From positions 87,527 through 151,526 of the forward strand of contig CALRLF020000001.1 in assembly GCA_943368475.1 (NCBI GenBank): a DNA stretch of 64,000 nucleotides, in the 5' to 3' direction. The translations under genes were made by a program, and so were the position numbers. The notes beneath the pieces were generated by a model. The model saw only the letters and a list, made by a program, of their open reading frames with translations, was not told the origin of the DNA and did not search any database. Shown in pieces: positions 51,321-58,269 of this stretch (positions within the stretch are counted from its first letter, which is position 1; every line of letters starts with the position of its first letter). The DNA comes from UBA1930 sp943368475 (GTDB lineage Bacteria > Bacteroidota > Bacteroidia > Chitinophagales > Chitinophagaceae).

Positions 51321-52664
51321 ATGAACAAATACGATAACATGAAGCAAACTTTTCTACATAAAAGCAACTACGCAATAATTAATCTGTTGTTCATATTGGT
51401 ATTTGCTTCTTGTTCTGTAAGCAAACAAATACAAACAAACCAGCCACAAAAACCTGCTTTTCTCAATAACGAAATTTTTGCACCAGCTCATGTAGGCGTT
51501 GCTGTGTTTGATATTGCAGCCAATTCGTATTTATACAATTATCAGGCAGATAAATATTTTGTTCCAGCAAGTAATACGAAAATTTTCACCTGCTATGCAG
51601 CCATGAAACATTTAGGCGATAGCTTAACCGGCTTATTATACACTCAAGAAGATAGCAATTACACAGTAAAATTTGCTGGCGACCCAACATTACTACATCC
51701 AGATTTTAAGCAACATGCTGTTGCCAATTTTTTTAAATCCCACAACAATATCACAGTTGTAAAAAGTGATTGGAAAGATGTTCGTTGGGGCAATGGATGG
51801 GCCTGGAACGATTTTGATGCAGATTATATGGCCGAACGTTCAGCTGCACCAATTTATGGCAATGTAGTAGCCTTCAAAAAAACAGGTAATCAATTAAGTG
51901 TATTGCCTAAGTTGTTTAAAGATTCTGTTACTATTTATGGCAATTTACAATCGGGTAGTTTTTCTATCGAAAGAGATTATTACAATAACAGTTTTTCCTT
52001 ACAAAACAGTAGCCGAAAATTTACTGCAACCGATATCCCTTTTATTACTTCAGAAGTTTTGGCTGTTGCATTATTAGAGGATAGTTTAAAGAAACCAATT
52101 GATTATTTAGATGCCGATGCAGTCAATAAATCAGGCTGGAAAAAATTAAAATCTCAACCCACCGATTCGATGCTTGCTCTAATGATGCATAGAAGTGATA
52201 ATTTTTATGCTGAACAAACTTTGCTAATGGTAAGTAATGAAAAGCTGGGTGTAATGAGCGATAGTAAAATAATAGACACTTTACTTAAAACCGACCTAGC
52301 TGGATTACCTCAAAAACCTCGTTGGGTGGATGGTAGTGGATTAAGCAGGTACAATTTATTTACACCAATGGATTTTGTTTGGGTGCTTAATCAAATGAAA
52401 AAAGAATTCAGTTGGAATAGAATTGCAACCATATTCCCAACAGGTAATACAGGAACTTTAAGTGGCTACTACAAAGATTATGCTGGCAAAATTTATGCTA
52501 AAACAGGTACATTATCTAGTCAGGTTGCATTAAGTGGTTTTATAACCGCTAAAAGTGGTAAAGAATTGATTTTCTCTATTTTGGTAAACAACCATCAAAC
52601 AGCTGCAAGCAATATTAGAAGAGCAGTAGAAGCTTTTTTGATTGATATCATCGAGAAAAATTAA
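51321..52664 (+). CDS. dacB: D-alanyl-D-alanine carboxypeptidase/endopeptidase (PBP4 type), lipoprotein
   Basis: The 447-residue product has a lipobox (LVFASC) and the PBP4/S13 peptidase motifs: SxxK at Ser84-Lys87 (PASNTKIFT), SDN in MMHRSDNFYAEQ, and KTG in IYAKTGTLSSQVALSG. It should cleave D-Ala-D-Ala ends and cross-links in the periplasm during peptidoglycan remodelling. A short internal insertion domain is present between SxxK and SDN, as usual. A second ATG six codons in (51339) is also plausible. It is followed by a long degenerate repeat. Confidence 0.9.
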   Translation: MNKYDNMKQTFLHKSNYAIINLLFILVFASCSVSKQIQTNQPQKPAFLNNEIFAPAHVGVAVFDIAANSYLYNYQADKYFVPASNTKIFTCYAAMKHLGDSLTGLLYTQEDSNYTVKFAGDPTLLHPDFKQHAVANFFKSHNNITVVKSDWKDVRWGNGWAWNDFDADYMAERSAAPIYGNVVAFKKTGNQLSVLPKLFKDSVTIYGNLQSGSFSIERDYYNNSFSLQNSSRKFTATDIPFITSEVLAVALLEDSLKKPIDYLDADAVNKSGWKKLKSQPTDSMLALMMHRSDNFYAEQTLLMVSNEKLGVMSDSKIIDTLLKTDLAGLPQKPRWVDGSGLSRYNLFTPMDFVWVLNQMKKEFSWNRIATIFPTGNTGTLSGYYKDYAGKIYAKTGTLSSQVALSGFITAKSGKELIFSILVNNHQTAASNIRRAVEAFLIDIIEKN

Positions 52665-52669
52665 ACTAT

Positions 52670-52885
52670 TTTACCACAGAGCAACGGAGCAATGAAGTTT
52701 TTTTGGGTTTGTAGTCTTTTTCTTTACCCCAGAGTTTTGGAGATAAGGAGTTACACAGAGCAGATAAAATAAACCCTGCTTAAAATATTTTGTTACACTC
52801 TGTATGCTTCTTTGCCCTGTAGTCAAAAAATTTCTTATTCTACTTTGTGTTCTTCGTATCCTTTGTTGCTTTATGTGAAACAAAA
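52670..52885. repeat. Long CACAGAG-type degenerate repeat
   Basis: The gap before the E1 gene starts ttaccacagagcaacggagcaa and later carries ccagagttttggagataaggagttacacagagc and ctctgtatgcttctttgccctgtagt. It looks like a diverged member of the repeat at 40288-40415. No gene is convincing here. Confidence 0.55.
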
Positions 52886-52912
52886 AGTATCTTAGCACAA
52901 TAACTCATTGCC

Positions 52913-54940
52913 ATGTATTTCTATCGAAATAATTTAACCAATCAAGACCTACGTTCTATTTATAAAGCATTAATTCTTCCTAGAATGATTGAAGAGAAAA
53001 TGCTGGTACTCTTACGTCAGGGAAAAATCAGTAAATGGTTTAGTGGTATTGGTCAGGAAGCAATTAGTGTTGGAACAACATTGGCATTAGACAAAGACGA
53101 ATGGATTATGCCTTTACATAGAAATTTGGGTGTGTTCACCACAAGGCAAATGCCTTTATCTAAATTATTCATGCAATGGCAAGGCAATAAAGAAGGTTAC
53201 AGTAAAGGCAGAGAAAGAAGTTTTCATTTTGGCACAAGAGAACACCATATCTGTGGAATGATTTCTCATTTAGGGCCACAATTAGCCATTGCCGATGGTA
53301 TAGCATTGGCTCATAAGCTAAAATCCGAAAATAAAGTAGCTGTTGCTTTTACAGGCGATGGTGGTACCAGTGAAGGCGATTTTCATGAAGCACTCAACGT
53401 TGCTGCTGTGTGGAATTTACCAGTCATTTTTATTATTGAAAACAATGGCTACGGTTTAAGTACACCAGTCAATGAACAATATCGTTGCGAAAGTTTGGTG
53501 AGCAAAGCAAAGGGTTATGGAATGGAAGGTATTCAAATTGATGGCAATAACATTCTCACCGTTTACGATACCATTAAAGGCGTTAGAGATTATTGTATTA
53601 AAGAACAAAAGCCTTATTTAATTGAATGCATGACATTTAGAATGCGTGGGCATGAAGAAGCCAGTGGTACAAAATATGTTCCTCCACATTTATTTGAAGA
53701 ATGGGGTAAGAAAGACCCTGTTCAAAACTTCGAAAAATATCTGATTGGCGAAACTGTATTAACCCAGCAAACCATTGATGTAATTAAAAGTGAAATCAAA
53801 TCTTATATCGAATCCGATTTACAGGAAGCTTATAATGCAGCTGCACTTATACCAGATAGTGAAGAAGAGTTGAATGATGTGTTTGCGAAACAGTCAACAG
53901 TCGATAGTCCACAGTCCACAGTCCAGAGTAAGAAGCTTAATGAAAATGGTGAGTGGGTTATTGATGAAGGTCCAACCAAAGAAATTCGTTTTGTTGATGC
54001 TGTGCAACAGGCATTACGTCAGTCTATGCTGCAGCATGAAAACCTTGTTTTAATGGGACAAGATATTGCTGAATATGGTGGTGCATTTAAAATTACAGAA
54101 GGCTTTGTTCAGGAATTTGGCAAAGCCAGAGTTCGTAATACACCATTGTGTGAAAGTGCAATTGTTGGTACAGCATTGGGTTTAAGCATTGCAGGCTTTA
54201 AAAGTATGATGGAAATGCAGTTTGCCGATTTTGCAACAGTTGGCTTCAATCAAATCGTAAACAATTTAGCCAAAGCCCATTATCGCTGGGGACAAAATGC
54301 CGATGTAGTGGTTCGTATGCCTTGTGGTGGAGGCGTTGGTGCTGGTCCATTTCATAGCCAAACCAATGAAGCATGGTTTACGAAAGTGGCAGGATTAAAA
54401 GTTGTTTATCCTTCGACGCCATATGATGCAAAAGGCTTATTAATTGCAGCAATCAATGATCCAAATCCAGTTATTTTCTTTGAGCATAAAGGTTTGTACA
54501 GAAGTGTGCATGGACAAGTGCCAGAAGCTGCTTATGAAATTGAAATCGGCAAAGCCAATACTGTAAAAGAAGGAGAAGATATTACCATCCTCACTTATGG
54601 TGCTGGAGTACATTGGTGTTTGGAATATTTAGAACAACATCCTGAAATAAGTTGTGAGTTACTCGATTTAAGAAGTTTACAACCTTTAGATTATACAGCC
54701 ATTGAAAAAGCAGTTGCTAAAACTGGCAAAGTTTTAATTGTACATGAAGACAGTTTAACCAGTGGCTTTGGTGGAGAAATCAGTGCCTGGATTAGTGAGC
54801 ATTGTTTTGAAAAATTAGATGCTCCGGTTTTACGTTGTGCAAGTTTAGATACCCCCATTCCATTTAATATAGAACTCGAAAAAAACTATATGGCTAAAAG
54901 CAGATTGGGTGAATACATACAAAAATTGATGAAATATTAA
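52913..54940 (+). CDS. Alpha-keto acid dehydrogenase E1, fused alpha and beta subunits
   Basis: The 675-residue protein joins two subunits that are often separate. Residues ~10-320 are E1-alpha with the thiamine-diphosphate motif TGDGGTSEGDFHEALN...ENNGYGLSTP (Gly148-Asp149 to Asn177-Asn178). Residues ~355-675 are E1-beta (MGQDIAEYGGAFKITEGF; FFEHKGLYRS; LTYGAGVHWCLEYLEQ). The linker at 327-340 is encoded by short tandem repeats of agtccac. It should decarboxylate branched-chain or related 2-oxoacids in the E1-E2-E3 complex. It overlaps the yidD stop tail-to-tail by four bases. E2 and E3 are not in the window. Confidence 0.88.
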   Translation: MYFYRNNLTNQDLRSIYKALILPRMIEEKMLVLLRQGKISKWFSGIGQEAISVGTTLALDKDEWIMPLHRNLGVFTTRQMPLSKLFMQWQGNKEGYSKGRERSFHFGTREHHICGMISHLGPQLAIADGIALAHKLKSENKVAVAFTGDGGTSEGDFHEALNVAAVWNLPVIFIIENNGYGLSTPVNEQYRCESLVSKAKGYGMEGIQIDGNNILTVYDTIKGVRDYCIKEQKPYLIECMTFRMRGHEEASGTKYVPPHLFEEWGKKDPVQNFEKYLIGETVLTQQTIDVIKSEIKSYIESDLQEAYNAAALIPDSEEELNDVFAKQSTVDSPQSTVQSKKLNENGEWVIDEGPTKEIRFVDAVQQALRQSMLQHENLVLMGQDIAEYGGAFKITEGFVQEFGKARVRNTPLCESAIVGTALGLSIAGFKSMMEMQFADFATVGFNQIVNNLAKAHYRWGQNADVVVRMPCGGGVGAGPFHSQTNEAWFTKVAGLKVVYPSTPYDAKGLLIAAINDPNPVIFFEHKGLYRSVHGQVPEAAYEIEIGKANTVKEGEDITILTYGAGVHWCLEYLEQHPEISCELLDLRSLQPLDYTAIEKAVAKTGKVLIVHEDSLTSGFGGEISAWISEHCFEKLDAPVLRCASLDTPIPFNIELEKNYMAKSRLGEYIQKLMKY

Positions 54941-55167
54941 GGCACAGGATCATAACCACTGCTTCCACCAGGATGGCATTTGCTGATGCGTTTTATTGCC
55001 AACCAAAACCCCTTAAACAAACCATGTTTTTTAAATGCTTCAGCAGCATATTGTGAACAGGTTGGTGTAAACCTGCATTTAGGACCAAGCAATGGAGAAA
55101 TCCCATACTGATAAATTTTTATCAGTAGCAAAAATGGATAACTCAATATAATCAGCAGTTTCTTCAA
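54937..55167 (-). CDS. yidD: Membrane protein insertion efficiency factor YidD
   Basis: The 76-residue protein has the full YidD pattern: IKIYQYGISPLLGPKCRFTP, TCSQYAAEAFKKHG, and KCHPGGSSGYDPVP at the C-terminus. It helps YidC/Sec insert membrane proteins. Its ATG overlaps the rnpA stop by four bases (ATGA), so the pair is translationally coupled. This order (rpmH, rnpA, yidD) is the usual one in bacteria. Confidence 0.93.
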   Translation of the reverse strand: MKKLLIILSYPFLLLIKIYQYGISPLLGPKCRFTPTCSQYAAEAFKKHGLFKGFWLAIKRISKCHPGGSSGYDPVP

Positions 55168-55553
55168 CTCAATGCTTTAATTAGCTTATCAATAACTACA
55201 GGCATTTTTATAGGCAATACATGTTTTTCAGGCATTGCTTTATCAATGTATAAAAAGAATACAGCTACTTTTTTATTGTTGGCTTCTAAGAATTCGTGGA
55301 GTGGAATTTTGTTCAATCGGTAATGCTCTCTCAACAAACGCTTAATCCTATTTCTATCAGTTGCATGTTTAAAATTTCTGCTACTTGCCCCAACTCCAGC
55401 CTGTACCCAACTTGATGTTTCACTTGCGTCAACTTGCAAAAAGATTACTTTAACAGGAAATACCAAAAACGATTTTCCATTGGCAAATAGTTGCTCCAGC
55501 AGCTTTCTGCTTTTCAATTTTTCTGCCTTGTTATAAGAAAATGTTTTTGCCAT
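55164..55553 (-). CDS. rnpA: Ribonuclease P protein component
   Basis: The 129-residue protein supports the RNase P RNA in tRNA 5'-end maturation. The conserved RNR motif is seen in ATDRNRIKRLLREHYRLNK, preceded by GVGASSRNFKHA and followed by VAVFFLYIDKAMPEK. The basic N-terminus begins AKTFSYNKAEKLKSRKLLEQ. It is coupled to yidD downstream. A hairpin lies between it and rpmH. Confidence 0.9.
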   Translation of the reverse strand: MAKTFSYNKAEKLKSRKLLEQLFANGKSFLVFPVKVIFLQVDASETSSWVQAGVGASSRNFKHATDRNRIKRLLREHYRLNKIPLHEFLEANNKKVAVFFLYIDKAMPEKHVLPIKMPVVIDKLIKALS

Positions 55554-55565
55554 AGTGTGTTATAA

Positions 55566-55599
55566 AACTAAAAAAGTTCTGCCAATAAAGGCAGAACTT
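55566..55599 (-). terminator. Hairpin/terminator between rpmH and rnpA
   Basis: The arms agttctgcc and ggcagaact, with a short loop, are followed on the minus strand by a T-run (tttttag). It could terminate or attenuate rpmH transcripts before rnpA. Confidence 0.7.
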
Positions 55600-55642
55600 A
55601 TATAGATGAATTGTTACCTCTTTAGAGGAATAATTAGTTAAA

Positions 55643-55798
55643 TTATTTTAATCCACGCTCATCAGAAACGGTAAGTTTCTTACGACCTTTTGCACGGCGG
55701 CTTGCCAATACTTTACGTCCGTTTGCAGATTCCATACGCTTACGAAAACCATGTACAGTTTTTCTGCGACGCTTGTGTGGTTGAAATGTTTGTTTCAT
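55643..55798 (-). CDS. rpmH: 50S ribosomal protein L34
   Basis: A 51-codon frame reads MKQTFQPHKRRRKTVHGFRK, then RMESANGRKVLASRRAKGRK and a tail KLTVSDERGLK. This is the conserved basic L34 sequence with its usual S-x-x-G-R-x-V-L-x-x-R-R block. L34 is a small component of the large ribosomal subunit. It heads the rpmH-rnpA-yidD cluster; dnaA is not beside it. The upstream gap of 337 bases contains a repeat copy. Confidence 0.95.
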   Translation of the reverse strand: MKQTFQPHKRRRKTVHGFRKRMESANGRKVLASRRAKGRKKLTVSDERGLK

Positions 55799-55929
55799 GC
55801 TTATTTATTTTACTTACCAACAATTTTGTTTCAGTTCAAAAGCGGCCACCATACCACTATTTTGTGAAAGGACGGCGAAGATAAGGGTGAATTGCTATTT
55901 GACAAGGTTTGCAACCTATTTTTTTTATG

Positions 55930-56130
55930 AAACCAGCTGCAGTACTACTATTTAACGCCTGTTGCGTCGCACTCTTCAACGTTTATACCATTATTCAGCA
56001 GTAAAAGTTGAAATTTATTCTTCAGCCCAAAGGCTTGGGATTGAAGCGGTAGCTGGCCGACCAAAGAAGGCCACTACAAGCGTAAAGCCCATAGCCAAAG
56101 CTCATTAAAGTATCTGTAGTTGATAGCCCT
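55930..56130. repeat. Compound dispersed repeat
   Basis: The gap between rpmH and murI begins with gctgcagtactactatt and gttgcgtcgcactcttcaacgtt (55930-55983), which match the repeat at 51231. It continues with gggattgaagcggtagc and aagcgtaaagccc (56036-56100), similar to the structured element at 34876, and ends with gtagttgatagccc (56118-56131), which matches 19367. It therefore looks like a junction of two repeat types. Confidence 0.6.
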
Positions 56131-56135
56131 CAAAT

Positions 56136-56969
56136 TTATCCATTCAAATCAGCATGTTTGCTCTGAATATGCTTTTCGAAGAAAATAGTGGCTTGTTTGT
56201 TAAAAGTTTCCGTATCGTCGGTGGTGTAAAAGTTGAGTTTGCTTTCTTTTTTGCACAAAGCATCCATTTCGGGGTGGCGTTGCAAATAATTTTCTAATCC
56301 TTTGGCTACAATTTCTCCCTGACTTACAATTTTAGTATCGGCTGGTGAGTATTCTTTAATTTTTTGCAATAACAAGGGATAATGTGTACAAGCCAGCAAA
56401 ATGGTATCAATTTTTGGCGATTGATGCAAAAGCTGATGAATGTATTCCTTCACAAAAAAATCAGCTCCTTTACTATGGTGTTCATTGTTTTCAATCAAAG
56501 GAACCCACATGGGGCAAGCTTGTTGAAACACTTTTACATTGGGAAAAAATTTCTCAATTTCTATGGGGTAAGAATTGGATTGTACCGTTCCATTGGTGCC
56601 CAAAATGCCCACATGTCCTGTATCAGTAAAAGTTCCAACTACTTCTGTTGTGGGGCGAATTACACCTAAAACTCGTTGGTGTTTATCGGCCAATTTTGGC
56701 AAATCGTTTTGCTGTATGGTTCGTAAAGCCTTTGCCGATGCTGTATTGCAAGCCAATATAACCAATGGGCAACCTTGTGCAAAAAACCATTGCACTGCTT
56801 CCCACGTGTATTGATACACTGTTTCGAAACTACGTGTACCATAAGGAGCTCTTGCATTATCGCCCAAATACACATAATTGTATTGTGGCAGTTGGTGTAC
56901 TATTTCTTTTAAAACAGTTAAGCCTCCATAACCACTATCAAAAACACCTATCGCTCCTTTGTGTTGCAT
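56136..56969 (-). CDS. murI: Glutamate racemase
   Basis: The 277-residue enzyme makes D-glutamate for peptidoglycan. Two catalytic cysteines are visible in ILACNTASAKALR and LLACTHYPLLLQK, with the N-terminal IGVFDSGYGGLTVLKEI and GDNARAPYGTRS blocks. It follows the two ompH genes and bamA on the same strand after a hairpin, an arrangement seen in other Bacteroidota. The length is normal. Confidence 0.93.
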   Translation of the reverse strand: MQHKGAIGVFDSGYGGLTVLKEIVHQLPQYNYVYLGDNARAPYGTRSFETVYQYTWEAVQWFFAQGCPLVILACNTASAKALRTIQQNDLPKLADKHQRVLGVIRPTTEVVGTFTDTGHVGILGTNGTVQSNSYPIEIEKFFPNVKVFQQACPMWVPLIENNEHHSKGADFFVKEYIHQLLHQSPKIDTILLACTHYPLLLQKIKEYSPADTKIVSQGEIVAKGLENYLQRHPEMDALCKKESKLNFYTTDDTETFNKQATIFFEKHIQSKHADLNG

Positions 56970-57002
56970 AGTATAAAATTACGTACTTAAGTTTAGCAAA
57001 AT

Positions 57003-57040
57003 AAAAAAGCTATCTCCTTTAAAGAGATAGCTTTTAAAAT
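57003..57040 (-). terminator. Terminator between ompH and murI
   Basis: The stem aaaaaagctatctc / gagatagctttt, closed by a short loop, ends the ompH transcript on the minus strand with a T-run. Confidence 0.75.
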
Positions 57041-57056
57041 ATAGTTCAGCTAAAAA

Positions 57057-57674
57057 TTAACCTTTTTTAGGAGCAGGTTTTGTGCCACCAGTTGCAGGTT
57101 TTGCAGGGGCAGAAGAAGCACTAGTTATACCTAAAGCTTTAATTTGATCTTCTACCTCTTTTGGTAAAGGAATTTTTAATTTGCTTAATACACGTAGCAT
57201 TAATTCTTCTGATTTATCAGCATATACAAATACGTCTTTTTTGAAAACGTGTGTGTACTTCTGTTCAGCAATTACACCTTGTAAAGCGTTGTAAATTTTT
57301 TCTAAAAATGGCCTTAACAACTCTTGTTGTTTAGCTTGCAACATTTGTTGTTGGTATTGTTGCCAGTTTTGAATTTTATAAAAATGTTGAGCAATTTCTT
57401 TTTTCATGATTTGCTTAACAGAGTTATTCATTTTAGAAGAATCTGCCTTAAATGTGCTGTCTTTTGTTTGAAATTGATACAATTCGTAATCGTATTCTGG
57501 TTTCAAAGAATCGGTAACATACTGTTGTAAAACGGTATCTACTTTTTGTACACCTGGCATAAAAGATAAAATTGCTTCCTCATCAAAAGTGCCTATTTTA
57601 ACCTGAGCATTTGTAGTTGTTGCAGCAAAAAGCGTAAACACACCAGCCACAGCCATCAATAAAACTTTCTTCAT
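57057..57674 (-). CDS. OmpH/Skp-family periplasmic chaperone (second copy)
   Basis: The 205-residue product has a signal peptide (MKKVLLMAVAGVFTLFAATTTNAQ) and a Skp-like long helical hairpin from residues ~30 to 175, rich in Gln and Lys. The C-terminus has a ~25-residue Ala/Pro/Lys tail (SSAPAKPATGGTKPAPKKG) not seen in the neighbouring copy. Skp escorts outer-membrane proteins to BamA. It lies 36 bases downstream of the other ompH gene, so the pair arose by duplication. The ATG at 57674 gives the clean signal peptide. Confidence 0.82.
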   Translation of the reverse strand: MKKVLLMAVAGVFTLFAATTTNAQVKIGTFDEEAILSFMPGVQKVDTVLQQYVTDSLKPEYDYELYQFQTKDSTFKADSSKMNNSVKQIMKKEIAQHFYKIQNWQQYQQQMLQAKQQELLRPFLEKIYNALQGVIAEQKYTHVFKKDVFVYADKSEELMLRVLSKLKIPLPKEVEDQIKALGITSASSAPAKPATGGTKPAPKKG

Positions 57675-57709
57675 TGTTTTTGTTTGTTTATTTAAAATGA
57701 TTGATAACA

Positions 57710-58225
57710 CTAACTTTTAATTCCCAATTCTCTAAGCACATCTTCGCTTTTATCGATTTTTGGGTCGGCAAATATAACAGTAATTCCTTCACTTTTATCG
57801 AGTATAAAATCGTATCCACGACCAACTGCAATTTTTTGTACAGCCGTATAAACTCTGTCTTGTATAGGTTTTACCAATTTTTGCCTTTCTTTAAACAAAT
57901 CGCCTTCGTATCCAAAGCGTTTTTTTTGTAAATCACGAACTTCTTTTTCTTTATTAAAGAGTTCATCTTCACGTTTCTTTTTCAACTCATCACTCAACAT
58001 AAACTGCTCGGCTTCGTAATTTTTATACATTTTATCTAGCTGAGCTTGCTTATCGTCTATTTCTTTTTGCCACTGATCGGCAATGGCTTGTAATTTTTTA
58101 TCAGCCTCCTTATATTCTGGTATTTTATCCAAAATATATTTGGTATCAATAATTGCATAACGCTGTGCATTTGCTGTTACTGTTAGCATTACAATACTAA
58201 ATACCAGTAAGAATATTTTTTTCAT
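57710..58225 (-). CDS. OmpH/Skp-family periplasmic chaperone (first copy)
   Basis: The 171-residue product has a signal peptide (MKKIFLLVFSIVMLTVTANAQ) and a typical OmpH body: YAIIDTKYILDKIPEYKEAD at the start, a long heptad-rich coiled coil (~55-120), and the closing VGRGYDFILDKSEGITVIF. It lies 44 bases after bamA on the same strand, as in most Bacteroidota, and should escort barrel proteins to BamA. Confidence 0.88.
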   Translation of the reverse strand: MKKIFLLVFSIVMLTVTANAQRYAIIDTKYILDKIPEYKEADKKLQAIADQWQKEIDDKQAQLDKMYKNYEAEQFMLSDELKKKREDELFNKEKEVRDLQKKRFGYEGDLFKERQKLVKPIQDRVYTAVQKIAVGRGYDFILDKSEGITVIFADPKIDKSEDVLRELGIKS

Positions 58226-58269
58226 AACTGTGGCTTTTAAAGTTTTAGTTTGATTTGTTCAGGCAGCTA

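Noticed and set aside
52913..54940. Frameshift or assembly join creating the E1 alpha-beta fusion
   Set aside because: The frame is continuous through the linker, both halves are complete, and fused E1 proteins are known in Bacteroidota.
55690..55884. A 64-codon plus-strand frame opposite rpmH
   Set aside because: It lies antisense to the unmistakable L34 sequence and its product resembles nothing known.
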